Part shown: positions 1 to 7,942 of the stretch, in pieces
Position numbering within the stretch: position 1 is the stretch's first letter
Layout: every line of letters begins with the position of its first letter
Assembly (NCBI GenBank): GCA_030527115.1
Contig: JAUNBM010000011.1
Location: forward strand, 1-48,288
Source of the DNA: Clostridia bacterium
GTDB taxonomy: Bacteria > Bacillota > Clostridia > Christensenellales > CAG-138
Length of the DNA: 48,288 nucleotides
Direction: 5' to 3'
Translations under genes and position numbers: made by a program
The notes under the pieces: model-generated
What the model was told of the DNA's origin: nothing
Databases searched by the model: none
Seen by the model: the letters and a program-made list of their open reading frames with translations, nothing else

Positions 1-33
1 GACGCGGATGAGTTTGCCGCCGCAATTTTGTAA
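1..33 (+). CDS. ftsY: C-terminal end of FtsY (signal recognition particle receptor), partial
   Basis: The first 33 bases read in frame as DADEFAAAIL followed by a TAA stop. FtsY proteins commonly end in an acidic-aromatic stretch of this type (roughly D-x-x-x-F-x-x-A-hydrophobic), and in Firmicutes ftsY normally lies directly before ylxM-ffh. FtsY is the membrane-associated GTPase receptor that docks the Ffh ribonucleoprotein. Only ten residues are visible, so the call rests on gene order plus a short C-terminal match. Confidence 0.55.
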   Translation, partial: DADEFAAAIL

Positions 34-41
34 AAAAACTC

Positions 42-69
42 TTGACAATCCTTTATCAATGTATATAAT
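42..69 (+). promoter_or_regulatory. Sigma-A promoter for ylxM-ffh
   Basis: A perfect -35 TTGACA (42-47) and a perfect -10 TATAAT (64-69) are separated by 16 bases. Transcription should start near 76, inside the inverted repeat at 74-103. The promoter lies just after the ftsY stop, so ylxM-ffh can be transcribed independently of ftsY. Confidence 0.85.
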
Positions 70-73
70 GGAC

Positions 74-103
74 AAGGTGTAAAGTAAAAACGCTTTACAC
101 CTT
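74..103 (+). repeat. 11-bp perfect inverted repeat at the ylxM transcription start
   Basis: AAGGTGTAAAG (74-84) and CTTTACACCTT (93-103) are perfect reverse complements separated by 8 bases. The repeat begins 5 bases after the -10 box and ends immediately before the Shine-Dalgarno GGAG (104-107) of ylxM. It could be a repressor operator over the start site or a 5' hairpin next to the ribosome-binding site. The sequence shows the symmetry but not which role applies. Confidence 0.8.
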
Positions 104-112
104 GGAGTTTTT

Positions 113-469
113 ATGGATCGTTTTGTCGAATTGGGAAGCTATATGGACTGCTATGGCGCGCTGCTTACGGAGCGTCAAGCGTCGATAATGAGCCAATACG
201 CCTATGAGAATTGTTCGCTCGCGGAGATTGCCGAGCGGGAGAGCATTTCGCGCCAGGGCGTTCGTGATATTTTGGTTCGAGCCGAGCAACAGCTCAGGCA
301 ATACGAGGAAAAGCTCCATATGTCCGAAAAGCTTTTGAAAACGAGAACCGCCGCCGAGGAATGCAAGCGGACAGTTACAAAGCTGGAGCTTTGCGGGAAC
401 GACCGCGAACGGGTTTTAAGGAGTCTCGAAAGAATCGAGCGTATTTGGGAGGACGACGATGGCGTTTGA
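113..469 (+). CDS. ylxM: YlxM, SRP-associated helix-turn-helix protein (UPF0122)
   Basis: This 118-residue protein has the usual YlxM length and a sigma-70 region-4-like helix-turn-helix in its first half (MSQYAYENCSLAEIAERE, then SRQGVRDILVRAE), followed by a charged helical tail. In streptococci YlxM binds Ffh and the SRP RNA and modulates SRP GTPase activity, and the gene is almost always directly upstream of ffh, as here. The ATG at 113 follows GGAG (104-107) at 5 bases. The end overlaps the ffh start by 11 bases, which suggests translational coupling. The assignment is firm from length, HTH and context. Confidence 0.93.
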   Translation: MDRFVELGSYMDCYGALLTERQASIMSQYAYENCSLAEIAERESISRQGVRDILVRAEQQLRQYEEKLHMSEKLLKTRTAAEECKRTVTKLELCGNDRERVLRSLERIERIWEDDDGV

Positions 470-1793
470 AGGAATAAGCGGCAAATTACAGGCTGTTTTT
501 AAAAAGCTGACAGGAAAGGGCAGGCTCAGCGAGAAGGAAGTTCGCGACGCTATGCGCGAGATTAAGCTGGCGCTTCTTGAAGCCGACGTCAATTTCCTTG
601 TCGTTAAGGATTTCATCGCCAAAGTTACCGCCAGGGCGGTCGGAAGCGATGTTCTCGAAAGCCTCACTCCGGGCCAGCAAATTATAAAAGTTGTCAACGA
701 GGAGCTTACCGCGCTGATGGGTAGCGGCAACGCAAAGCTCGAATTCGGCTCGACGAAGCCGGCGGTTATCCTCATGGCAGGGCTTCAGGGCGCAGGCAAA
801 ACCACGATGTGCGGCAAGCTCGCCTTATATTTAAAAAAGCATTACGGCAAGGCTCCGCTCCTTGCGGCGTGCGATATCTACCGTCCGGCGGCGATTGAAC
901 AGCTAAAGATCGTCGGCGGCAAGGCTGAAACCCCCGTTTTTGAACGCGGAACCGAGAATCCGGTTGAAACCGCAAAGGCGGCGGTGGAGTTTGCAAAAAA
1001 GCAGTTTTTGGATGTGGTAATCGTAGACACCGCAGGACGGCTGCATATCGACGATCAGATGATGGATGAGCTGAAGCGCATTCAGGAGGCCGTTCGCCCG
1101 GCGGAAATATTGCTCGTGGTCGACGCAATGACGGGGCAGGATGCGGTCAACGTCGCTAAGACGTTTAACGAGATCGTTCCCCTCACCGGGGTTATCCTAA
1201 CCAAGCTCGACGGCGATACCCGCGGCGGAGCGGCGCTATCGGTTCGTGCGGTCACAAACAAGCCGATAAAGTTCTCCGGCATAGGCGAGAAGCTGACCGA
1301 TATCGAGCCCTTCCATCCCGACAGGATGGCGTCGCGTATACTCGGAATGGGCGATATGCTGACGCTTATCGAAAAGGCACAGCAGAGCTTCGATGAGAAG
1401 AAGGCGATGGAGCTTGAAAGGAAGATGAGGAACGATTCCTTCGACCTCAACGACTTTTTGGAGCAGATGGAACAGATGCAGAACATGGGTTCCATGGATG
1501 AACTGCTTGCGATGATTCCGGGCGCGTCGAAGATGGGCAACGTTAAGGTCGACGAAAAGCAGATGGCGCGAACCAAGGCTATAGTCCAGTCGATGACCAA
1601 AGAGGAGCGTAGCAACCCCGATATTTTAAACGCGGGCCGCAGGCGCAGAATCGCCAAGGGAAGCGGAACAACCATTCAGGACGTAAACCGCCTTATGAAC
1701 CAATTTGAAAGCTCAAAGAAGCTGATGAAGCAGTTTGCAGGCGGAAAGTTCAAAAAGAAGGGAAAGCGCGGAGGGTTTCCTTTCGGATTTTAG
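459..1793 (+). CDS. ffh: Ffh, signal recognition particle GTPase (SRP54)
   Basis: Ffh binds signal sequences emerging from the ribosome and delivers nascent membrane and secreted proteins to FtsY. The 444-residue protein has a helical N domain (about 1-90) and a G domain with P-loop GLQGAGKTT (108-116), DTAGR (190-194) and TKLDGD (248-253). The methionine-rich M domain runs from about 300 and contains GSMDELLAMIPG, the RNA-contacting SNPDILN segment and RRRRIAKGSG. The C-terminal tail is basic and Gly-rich. The start codon ATG lies inside the end of ylxM. All GTPase motifs are intact. Confidence 0.98.
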   Translation: MAFEGISGKLQAVFKKLTGKGRLSEKEVRDAMREIKLALLEADVNFLVVKDFIAKVTARAVGSDVLESLTPGQQIIKVVNEELTALMGSGNAKLEFGSTKPAVILMAGLQGAGKTTMCGKLALYLKKHYGKAPLLAACDIYRPAAIEQLKIVGGKAETPVFERGTENPVETAKAAVEFAKKQFLDVVIVDTAGRLHIDDQMMDELKRIQEAVRPAEILLVVDAMTGQDAVNVAKTFNEIVPLTGVILTKLDGDTRGGAALSVRAVTNKPIKFSGIGEKLTDIEPFHPDRMASRILGMGDMLTLIEKAQQSFDEKKAMELERKMRNDSFDLNDFLEQMEQMQNMGSMDELLAMIPGASKMGNVKVDEKQMARTKAIVQSMTKEERSNPDILNAGRRRRIAKGSGTTIQDVNRLMNQFESSKKLMKQFAGGKFKKKGKRGGFPFGF

Positions 1794-1798
1794 GCGAT

Positions 1799-1814
1799 AA
1801 ACGAGCAATCGTTT
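1799..1814 (+). other. Small GNRA-loop hairpin between ffh and rpsP
   Basis: AAACGA (1799-1804) pairs perfectly with TCGTTT (1809-1814) across a GCAA tetraloop, a stable GNRA type. The following bases (TCGATACAACAAT) do not form a run of T, so this is not a convincing terminator. It may be a processing or stability element. The stem is only six pairs. Confidence 0.4.
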
Positions 1815-1845
1815 TCGATACAACAATAAATTGGAGGAAGTATTC

Positions 1846-2088
1846 ATGTTGAAGATCAGACTGCGCCGTATGGGCGCAAAGAAAGCGCCGTTTTACCGTA
1901 TAGTCGTGGCGGATTCAAGAGCGCCCCGCAACGGTGCGTTCGTGGAGGAGCTGGGCTATTACAACCCGCTCACGGAACCCGCTGAGTTGAAGGTCGATAA
2001 CGAGCGCGCAATTGAATGGATCAAAAACGGAGCGCAACCGACCGATACGGTTCGGGGACTGCTCAAGCGATCCGGCGCGATTGACTGA
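1846..2088 (+). CDS. rpsP: 30S ribosomal protein bS16
   Basis: bS16 is a small-subunit assembly protein. The 80-residue product begins [20 protein letters not shown], the family signature, and continues with [20 protein letters not shown] chose the ATG at 1846 because GGAGG lies at 1833-1837. The in-frame TTG at 1831 sits just before that site and would add five residues (MEEVF) foreign to the family. rpsP follows ffh after about 50 bases and leads the khpA-rimM-trmD block, which is the standard order. Confidence 0.97.
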   Translation: MLKIRLRRMGAKKAPFYRIVVADSRAPRNGAFVEELGYYNPLTEPAELKVDNERAIEWIKNGAQPTDTVRGLLKRSGAID

Positions 2089-2102
2089 CTTTGGTGACTG
2101 TC

Positions 2103-2330
2103 ATGGACGAACTGGTAAGGTATATTGTCAAGAGCATAGTAAGCCAGCCGGAGCAGGTTAAGGTCGAGATGCGCGACGACGGCGACGAGGTTACTATTGA
2201 AGTATCCGTCGCTCCCGAGGACGCGGGAAAGGTTATCGGCAAGCAGGGGCGCATAGCCAAGTCAATAAGAACGGTTGTACGCGCCGCATCGGTCAAATCC
2301 GACAAAAAGTATCTGGTTGAGATTCTATGA
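2103..2330 (+). CDS. khpA: KhpA, KH-domain RNA-binding protein (YlqC)
   Basis: This 75-residue protein is a single KH domain with the GxxG RNA-contact loop (GKVIGKQGRIAKSIR). KhpA works as a homodimer or with KhpB (Jag/EloR) in RNA binding linked to cell elongation in streptococci. The ATG at 2103 gives the usual N-terminus MDELVRYIVKSIV. The in-frame TTG and GTG upstream (2091, 2094) lie directly behind the rpsP stop and are less likely. The stop codon overlaps the rimM start (ATGA at 2327). The position between rpsP and rimM is typical. Confidence 0.93.
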   Translation: MDELVRYIVKSIVSQPEQVKVEMRDDGDEVTIEVSVAPEDAGKVIGKQGRIAKSIRTVVRAASVKSDKKYLVEIL

Positions 2331-2845
2331 GCGCAGCTTATTTGCGCATCGGGCAGATAGTCAGGACGCATGGCGTGAACGGCGCTGTAAAGTGCAATCC
2401 GCTTACGGATAACCCAAAGCGTTTTTTGGGGCTGGACAGGGCGTTTTTAGAGCTGCGCGGGGAGCTTGTTCCCGTGCGGCTCAAAGTTCAGTCCGCAACT
2501 GAGGGCGCGGTTATTCTGTTCATCGACGGGTATGCAAGCCCGGAGCAGGCGGCTGAATTAAAAAACGTCTATATCTGCGTTGAGCGCAAGGATGCGATAA
2601 AACTGCCGGAATACACCTATTTTGTGGCGGATCTCATCGGTTGCAGGGTCTACGACACCGAGGGAAAAGATTATGGAGTTTTGACCGACGTGCTTGAAAC
2701 CGGAGCCAACGACGTATATGTTATCGAGAACGGCAGGCTCATGGTGCCCGCGCTCAAGAAGGTCTTGCACGAGGTAAACGTGGAGGAGGGGCGCATAGTT
2801 TTTAAATCCGAGGTGTTGAGGGAGGTCGGCCTGTTTGAAGATTGA
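2327..2845 (+). CDS. rimM: RimM, 16S rRNA processing / 30S maturation factor
   Basis: RimM binds ribosomal protein uS19 and helps mature the 30S head. The 172-residue protein has the N-terminal beta-barrel (YLRIGQIVRTHGVNGAVKC, TDNPKRF) and the C-terminal PRC-barrel (YTYFVADLIGCRVYDTEG, GANDVYVI, MVPALKKVLHEVNVEEGRI). The start overlaps the khpA stop by four bases and the end overlaps the trmD start by 11, so translation of the block is probably coupled. Length and motifs are normal for the family. Confidence 0.95.
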   Translation: MSAAYLRIGQIVRTHGVNGAVKCNPLTDNPKRFLGLDRAFLELRGELVPVRLKVQSATEGAVILFIDGYASPEQAAELKNVYICVERKDAIKLPEYTYFVADLIGCRVYDTEGKDYGVLTDVLETGANDVYVIENGRLMVPALKKVLHEVNVEEGRIVFKSEVLREVGLFED

Positions 2846-3524
2846 CGTGCTTTCAATATTTCCGGAGATGTTCGACAGCGTGCTGTCAAGCAGTATACTG
2901 GCTCGCGCTCAATCGAACGGGCTTATCCGGGTGGAAACGCATAATATTCGCGACTACGCTTCCAATAAGCATAGAAAGACCGACGACTACCCTTTCGGGG
3001 GCGGGGCGGGAATGGTTATGATGCCACAGCCGATATTCGACTGCATGGAGAGCGTTTTGGGCGAGGATAGCGCGGTGCGGATTCTTCTCAGTCCCAGGGG
3101 AACGCCGCTTACCACCGATATCGCTCGCCGCTTGTCGAAGGAAAGCCGCCTGGTTTTGCTGTGCGGTCACTATGAGGGCGTGGACGAGCGCGTGATGGAA
3201 ATAATCGACGAGGAGATTTCGATAGGCGATTATGTCCTGACCGGCGGGGAATTGCCCGCAATGGTTCTTATCGACAGCATCTGCCGCTTTGTTCCCGGAG
3301 TGTTGGGAAGCGCCGAGAGCGCCGAGGACGAGTCGTTTGCAACCGGGCTGTTGGAATACCCTCAGTATACTCGTCCGGCGAATTTTCGGGGCATGGAGGT
3401 TCCTGAGGTGCTTTTAAACGGCAACCACAGCCATATCGAGCGCTGGCGGCGGGAGCAAGCTCAAAAAAAGACTCAGAAGATGCGGCCGGAACTGCTGAAA
3501 AATATGGATTTTGAGGAAAAATAA
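2835..3524 (+). CDS. trmD: TrmD, tRNA (guanine-N1-)-methyltransferase
   Basis: TrmD uses S-adenosylmethionine to make m1G37 in tRNAs that read codons starting with C, preventing +1 frameshifts. The 229-residue protein shows the SPOUT-class signatures PFGGGAGMVMMPQPIF and ISIGDYVLTGGELPA, with the trefoil-knot region between. The start is a TTG (2835) preceded by GGAGG at 2821-2825 and overlapping the rimM end by 11 bases. This gives the canonical N-terminus MKIDVLSIFPEMF. The rare start codon in an overlap may lower TrmD output relative to its neighbours. Confidence 0.96.
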   Translation: MKIDVLSIFPEMFDSVLSSSILARAQSNGLIRVETHNIRDYASNKHRKTDDYPFGGGAGMVMMPQPIFDCMESVLGEDSAVRILLSPRGTPLTTDIARRLSKESRLVLLCGHYEGVDERVMEIIDEEISIGDYVLTGGELPAMVLIDSICRFVPGVLGSAESAEDESFATGLLEYPQYTRPANFRGMEVPEVLLNGNHSHIERWRREQAQKKTQKMRPELLKNMDFEEK

Positions 3525-3527
3525 TAC

Positions 3528-3636
3528 TTGCATTGCAAAAATGCCTGTGCTATAATCCGCTTTGTGACAATGGGTGGTCCTCTGTTTTTAATGGCATGAA
3601 CATCCGTAATCGAATAATCGAGAGGAGAAAAATTAA
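3528..3636 (+). promoter_or_regulatory. Extended -10 promoter and leader of rplS
   Basis: The -35 TTGCAT (3528-3533) and -10 TATAAT (3551-3556) are 17 bases apart, with a TGc extended -10 directly upstream of the hexamer. About 75 bases of leader follow before the rplS start, ending in a strong Shine-Dalgarno (AGAGGAG). Low-GC Gram-positive rplS genes often carry a structured leader bound by L19. The length here would allow one, but I could not identify the conserved fold by eye. Confidence 0.75.
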
Positions 3637-3993
3637 ATGTCAGACATCATCAGAGAGTTGGAAAAGGAACAGTTGAGAACCGATCTTCCCGAACTGGAAG
3701 TCGGCGATATGGTTCGCGTATTCGTTAAGGTTATTGAAGGCAACCGCGAGAGACTTCAGAACTTTGAGGGTATCGTAATCAAGATTCAGGGCGGCGGAGT
3801 ACGCAAGTCCTTCACGGTTCGCCGTATGTCCTACGGCATCGGCGTGGAGCGCACCTTCCCCTATCACAGCCCGCGTATCGGCAGGATTGAGGTCGTGCGT
3901 CACGGCGTTGTCCGCAGAGCGAAGCTGTTCTATCTGCGCGACAGGGTTGGAAAAGCCGCTAAGATTCGCGAGCGTATCGACGAGAAAAAATAA
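3637..3993 (+). CDS. rplS: 50S ribosomal protein bL19
   Basis: bL19 sits at the 30S-50S interface of the large subunit. The 118-residue product carries the family signatures [23 protein letters not shown], split by a few variable residues, then [19 protein letters not shown] and [17 protein letters not shown]. The ATG at 3637 follows AGAGGAG at a normal distance. The gene has its own strong promoter although it follows trmD, and it is followed at once by an intrinsic terminator. It can therefore be expressed at ribosomal-protein level, separately from its neighbours. Confidence 0.97.
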   Translation: MSDIIRELEKEQLRTDLPELEVGDMVRVFVKVIEGNRERLQNFEGIVIKIQGGGVRKSFTVRRMSYGIGVERTFPYHSPRIGRIEVVRHGVVRRAKLFYLRDRVGKAAKIRERIDEKK

Positions 3994-4001
3994 GCTCAAA
4001 C

Positions 4002-4030
4002 GCCCCGACGCAATGTTGGGGCTGTTTTTT
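4002..4030 (+). terminator. Intrinsic terminator between rplS and rbgA
   Basis: GCCCCGA (4002-4008) pairs with TTGGGGC (4016-4022) across a 7-base loop, followed by TGTTTTTT (4023-4030). The T-run is immediately followed by the Shine-Dalgarno AGAGGAA (4031-4037) of rbgA. No separate promoter fits between them, so rbgA probably relies on partial read-through from the rplS promoter. Confidence 0.85.
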
Positions 4031-4040
4031 AGAGGAATTG

Positions 4041-4895
4041 ATGCAAATAAACTGGTATCCGGGGCATATGGCGAAAGCGCGCCGAATGCTCATAGAAAAT
4101 TTAAAGCTTATCGACGTAGTGGTTGAAATAGCGGACGCGCGGGTTCCGCGGGCTTCGCGCAACCCGGATTTTGACGAACTCTTCGCTCAAAAGAAGCGGG
4201 TTGTATTGCTTAACAAGAGCGACCTTGCCGATCCGAAGCTCACGAAGCGCTGGATTAATTGGCTTGCCTCCGAGGGGATAGCGGCGGCGGAGATTTCCGC
4301 CGTATCTCAACAGGGGAGGCAAAAAGCTCTGTCGCTGATAGAGGGGGCGGCAAAGGAGCAGGTCGAGCGGCTCAAACAAAAAGGCGTTAATAAAACCGTT
4401 CGGGTTTTGGTGGTTGGCATACCGAACGTTGGAAAATCGACCTTTATCAACCAAATCGCCGGTTCAAAGCGCGCAAATACCGGAGATAAGCCCGGCGTAA
4501 CCAAGGGCAAGCAATGGGTAAAGATTACCCCGCATCTTGAGCTTATGGACTCTCCGGGGCTGTTGTGGCCGAAGCTGGAGGATGAGAAGCTTGCGCTCAA
4601 CCTTGCCTTCATCGGCTCGATTAACGATGAGATTTTAGATGTTGAGGATTTAGCGCACAAGCTGTTGTGCGTGATTAGACAGCGCGACTCCGCCGCGTTG
4701 TATTCGAGATATTCCGCGATATCGAAAGACACACCCGAAAGCGAACTGCTTGAAGCGGTTTGCAAGAGTCGGGGCTTTCTTTTGAGCGGCGGGGTTTACG
4801 ATTCGGAAAGAGCGGCGAGAATAGTTTTGGACGAGTTCAGGGGCGGAAAGATTGCAAAGCTGACGCTCGATCTTCCCGGGCAGGAGCGAATATGA
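4041..4895 (+). CDS. rbgA: RbgA (YlqF), ribosome biogenesis GTPase
   Basis: RbgA is a circularly permuted GTPase needed for a late step of 50S assembly. The permutation is visible: the G4 motif NKSD (58-61) comes before the P-loop GIPNVGKST (126-134) and the G3 motif DSPG (170-173). The N-terminus INWYPGHMAKA and the C-terminal ANTAR-like helical region are typical, and the length of 284 is normal. I chose ATG 4041 over the in-frame TTG at 4038 because the ribosome-binding site GAGG is spaced better. The end overlaps rnhB by four bases. Confidence 0.96.
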   Translation: MQINWYPGHMAKARRMLIENLKLIDVVVEIADARVPRASRNPDFDELFAQKKRVVLLNKSDLADPKLTKRWINWLASEGIAAAEISAVSQQGRQKALSLIEGAAKEQVERLKQKGVNKTVRVLVVGIPNVGKSTFINQIAGSKRANTGDKPGVTKGKQWVKITPHLELMDSPGLLWPKLEDEKLALNLAFIGSINDEILDVEDLAHKLLCVIRQRDSAALYSRYSAISKDTPESELLEAVCKSRGFLLSGGVYDSERAARIVLDEFRGGKIAKLTLDLPGQERI

Positions 4896-5518
4896 CGCGA
4901 GTGAGCGAAAGGGAACGGCTGTATCAGCTGTCAAGCACGGACAGGGAGCTGTGGAGCAGGGAGGGAGTTTTGCTGGCTGGCATGGACGAGGTGGGGCGCG
5001 GCCCGCTCGCCGGGCCGGTTACCGCCGCCTGCGTGGTGATGCCGCCCGAACCGCTTTTGGAATATATAAACGATTCCAAAAAAGTCAGCGAAAAGCGGCG
5101 CGAAGCCCTGCACGCCAGAATAATCGAAACGGCTCTGGCATATTCGATTGCCTGGGTCGAACCATCGGTTATAGACGAAATCAACATCTTGGAAGCGACC
5201 CGGCTCGCCTTTACCCGCGCATTTTTGAACGTTCAAGCGCCAGTCACCGACGTTTTTATAGACGCGCTGACCGGGCTTGAGTTGCCGGCAAGGCAACACA
5301 TCCTGATTCACGGCGACGCGCTGTCCTATTCCATCGCCGCCGCGTCGATTCTTGCTAAGGTTGAGCGCGACCGCTATATGTGCGAGCAGGACGAGCTGTA
5401 TCCCGAATACGGGTTCAAAAAGAACAAGGGATACGGTACTGCGGAACATATCGCGGCGTTGAAAAAATACGGCCCCTGCCCCATACACCGGCTTTCCTTC
5501 ATCAAGAAATTCGTATGA
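4892..5518 (+). CDS. rnhB: Ribonuclease HII
   Basis: RNase HII cuts RNA in RNA-DNA hybrids, including single ribonucleotides in DNA. The 208-residue protein has the type 2 signature GMDEVGRGPLAGPV (catalytic D32, E33), the NDSKKVSEKRRE segment, the DVFIDAL aspartate and HGDALSYSIAAASILAKVERDR. The ATG at 4892 overlaps the rbgA stop and is preceded by AGGAG. A longer frame from 4760 runs inside rbgA and would add 44 unrelated residues, so I rejected it. The window also encodes RNase HI (35672), a common pairing. Confidence 0.96.
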   Translation: MTRVSERERLYQLSSTDRELWSREGVLLAGMDEVGRGPLAGPVTAACVVMPPEPLLEYINDSKKVSEKRREALHARIIETALAYSIAWVEPSVIDEINILEATRLAFTRAFLNVQAPVTDVFIDALTGLELPARQHILIHGDALSYSIAAASILAKVERDRYMCEQDELYPEYGFKKNKGYGTAEHIAALKKYGPCPIHRLSFIKKFV

Positions 5519-5865
5519 AGACAGTTGACGTTGGAAAAAAGGGAGAGAGGCTGGCTGAAAGGTATCTTAGACGAAAAGGATACCGAATATTGGAGCGCAA
5601 CTATCGGGCGGGTAGACACGAAATTGATATCATCGCCTTCGACAAAAAGGGCAACTGCATCGCGTTCGTCGAGGTGAAGGCACGGTCTGACAGCGGGTTT
5701 GGGCTTCCCTGCGAAGCGGTCGGCGCGCAAAAACAGCGTTTTCTGCGCCTTGCCGCCGAAACCTACCTGAAGCGGAATGCCGATGGAGATACCGCGGCGA
5801 GGTTTGATATCGTTGAGGTCTACCTAAAAGACAATAGCATCCGGCACATATCCAACGCCTTTTGA
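5515..5865 (+). CDS. yraN: YraN family endonuclease-like protein (UPF0102)
   Basis: This 116-residue protein has the restriction-endonuclease-like fold signature of the YraN family: GxxGE at the start (VGKKGERLAERYL), RHEIDIIAFD (E36, D38) and FVEVKAR (E53, K55), the PD-(D/E)xK active-site pattern. Its cellular substrate is not established. The ATG at 5515 overlaps the rnhB stop by four bases. A longer frame starting at 5380 lies inside rnhB. Placement after rnhB and before comM-dprA is widespread, which suggests a DNA-processing role. Confidence 0.92.
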   Translation: MKTVDVGKKGERLAERYLRRKGYRILERNYRAGRHEIDIIAFDKKGNCIAFVEVKARSDSGFGLPCEAVGAQKQRFLRLAAETYLKRNADGDTAARFDIVEVYLKDNSIRHISNAF

Positions 5866-5866
5866 G

Positions 5867-5896
5867 TTGCATTCTAAACTCCGAGTATGTTATAGT
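5867..5896 (+). promoter_or_regulatory. Promoter for the mannosyltransferase-gtrA-comM-dprA-topA-trmFO run
   Basis: TTGCAT (5867-5872) and TATAGT (5891-5896) are 18 bases apart, with a TGt extended -10 motif directly upstream of the second box. It resembles the rplS promoter in both its -35 (TTGCAT) and its extended -10. No other clear promoter appears before 16.6 kb, so it may drive seven co-directional, closely spaced genes. Confidence 0.65.
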
Positions 5897-5928
5897 AAGC
5901 GGAGAACAATGATTGGAAGGTGCGAACT

Positions 5929-7929
5929 GTGCGTAAAAAATGGTTTTGCCTCATCTTGTGCATACTGATTATTTTGAGCGCCGCCGCCTGCAAAAAGACG
6001 GTGTCGCCGGTTTTGACGAATCCTGATCTGACCGAGTTGAGAAACGACGGAACGCCGATAGGCTGGAGCGTCGAATCCTACGAGAGCCTTTACGAGGTCA
6101 GCACGGCGGACGGCGTTGTTACGCTGTATTCGCCCGGCGAAAATGATTTGCGGATTTATCAGGATATCGAGGTTTCGGGCGGGACGGGCTATATTATCAG
6201 CGCCGATATCCGAACCGAAGGCGTCACTTCCGGACGCGGCGCGAGCCTGTCCATAGATAACTATTCCATCGACGGCTGTTGCATCTATTCCTATACCTCG
6301 CTCCTTGGGGACAACGACTGGCAAAGGGTTGAGCTTGCTTTTGTGACTAACGCCGATCAAACGCAGGTGCGCGTTGCGCTGAGGCTCGGCGGTTACAGCG
6401 AGGCGAGCAGCGGAACTGCCGAATTTAGAAACATATCCATGGTTCAGTCCAGCGACACGGCAGGTTTTCAAGGGATGGTCTCATGGATATCCGATTCCTC
6501 CGACTCAACTTCGGGAAAGACCGCCGACGAATATATCGCTTTCTTCTCGGTTATTCAGCTTGCGACCTTCTTCGCCGCCCTGTTTCTAATCTTTGGAATA
6601 TTCAGAAACCGCCACAGAATATCCGCCATTCCCATGGGGAATTCTCCCGTATGGGTTGGCATTGCCGCCGGCGCTATTGTAATTATCGGTTTAATTATCC
6701 GGGTCTTGCTCTGCGCCAGATATCGCGGCCACCCCACGGACATAAACTGCTGGATCAGCTGGGGAGCGAGCGTAGCCGAAAGCGGAGTTGGCAACCTCTA
6801 TGCAACCTCCTGGTGCGACTATCCTCCCGCCTATCTGTGGATATGCGCCCTCCTTTCCAAATTCTGCTCGGCTTTCGGGCTTTCGACGCAAACGACAGCC
6901 GGCTTGTTCGTGTATATGATTCCCGCCTTCCTTGCGGATATCGGCGTCGCCTTTTTAGCCGTTAAGCAATGCGAGAAGATGGAGCGTTCCGCCGGGTTTA
7001 AGCTCATGATAACGGCGCTGATAATATTGAACCCCGCGCTGGGCTTTCTTTCGGGAGCGTGGTCGCAGATAGATTCGATTCTAACGCTTTTCCTCCTGCT
7101 CTCGTTCATCTCGCTGATGGACGAACGGCGAATATTGGCAGGCTTGTTCTATGGGATAGCGATTCTTTTCAAGTGGCAGGCGCTGATCTTCGGCCCCGCG
7201 CTCGCCTGCGTCTATCTGTTCTCGCTGAGAACGCGCAAGGACGTTTTAAAAACCTTTGCCGCCGTCGGCGTTGCGCTTGCAACCGTGTTTTTGGGCTTTC
7301 TGCTCGCAAAGCCGAGTTCGGAAGGAGTTTTCTATTTCATTGAGCGCTTCATGTCCTCCGCTTCAGGCTACTCTTATGCCTCCGTTGAAGCCTACAACTT
7401 TATGAGCTTTATCGGCGGGAATTGGACGGATGTTTCGTCTCAGATTTACGGCACCTTCTTCACCTATGAGATGGTGGGCGTATTCTCCATAATTCTTACG
7501 ATAGGCATTACGGTTGCGCTGTTTGTATACATGAGATTTAAGCGCAACGGGGGAACGAAGGAGCTTCTTAGCGAGCGCGGACGCATCATGATAATCACGG
7601 CGTTGATGATGTATGCGATTTACACCTTCGGCCATTATATGCACGAGCGCTATGTGATTCCGGTAATATTCTTTATCCTGTTCGCCTATGTGTATATCCG
7701 CGACTGGCGGCTTTTGCTCTGCGTTATCATACTAACGCTCACCACCTTCCTAAACGAGATGACAGCTATGTATGTGGTCGATCCTTTGGCAACCGGAGCT
7801 GTGCGCGGCGGCATGATTCACAATAACATCCTGAGATTCTGCTCATTTGCGGAGGTGGCTGGCTTTGTATACTTCGCTTTAACCGCGAAGAGACTGATCT
7901 TTACCAAGGAGGATATCGTCGAGCTGTGA
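5929..7929 (+). CDS. Gpi18-like membrane mannosyltransferase with lipoprotein signal and beta-sandwich domain
   Basis: The 666-residue protein begins with a lipoprotein signal peptide (hydrophobic stretch ending SAAAC, C21). About 160 residues rich in beta strands and resembling a carbohydrate-binding or jelly-roll module follow. From about residue 200 there are many membrane spans. The membrane part has RYRGHPTDINCWISWG (aspartate near residue 270), WCDYPPAYLWI and a late GHYMHERYVIPVIFF motif, which match the Gpi18-related mannosyltransferases (COG5542) that use polyprenyl-phosphate sugars outside the membrane. I chose GTG 5929 because GGAAGG (5915-5920) is eight bases upstream; GTG 5920 overlaps that site. 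Acceptor and sugar are unknown. Confidence 0.8.
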   Translation: MRKKWFCLILCILIILSAAACKKTVSPVLTNPDLTELRNDGTPIGWSVESYESLYEVSTADGVVTLYSPGENDLRIYQDIEVSGGTGYIISADIRTEGVTSGRGASLSIDNYSIDGCCIYSYTSLLGDNDWQRVELAFVTNADQTQVRVALRLGGYSEASSGTAEFRNISMVQSSDTAGFQGMVSWISDSSDSTSGKTADEYIAFFSVIQLATFFAALFLIFGIFRNRHRISAIPMGNSPVWVGIAAGAIVIIGLIIRVLLCARYRGHPTDINCWISWGASVAESGVGNLYATSWCDYPPAYLWICALLSKFCSAFGLSTQTTAGLFVYMIPAFLADIGVAFLAVKQCEKMERSAGFKLMITALIILNPALGFLSGAWSQIDSILTLFLLLSFISLMDERRILAGLFYGIAILFKWQALIFGPALACVYLFSLRTRKDVLKTFAAVGVALATVFLGFLLAKPSSEGVFYFIERFMSSASGYSYASVEAYNFMSFIGGNWTDVSSQIYGTFFTYEMVGVFSIILTIGITVALFVYMRFKRNGGTKELLSERGRIMIITALMMYAIYTFGHYMHERYVIPVIFFILFAYVYIRDWRLLLCVIILTLTTFLNEMTAMYVVDPLATGAVRGGMIHNNILRFCSFAEVAGFVYFALTAKRLIFTKEDIVEL

Positions 7930-7942
7930 CGAGGCTGAAAGT

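Noticed and set aside
1082..1675. 197-residue open frame antisense to ffh
   Set aside because: It is a Ser- and Ile-rich reverse reading of the conserved M domain with no ribosome-binding site or domain.
3557..3636. Definite L19 leader riboregulator before rplS
   Set aside because: Length and position fit, but I could not identify the conserved fold by eye, so it is mentioned only as a possibility in the promoter entry.
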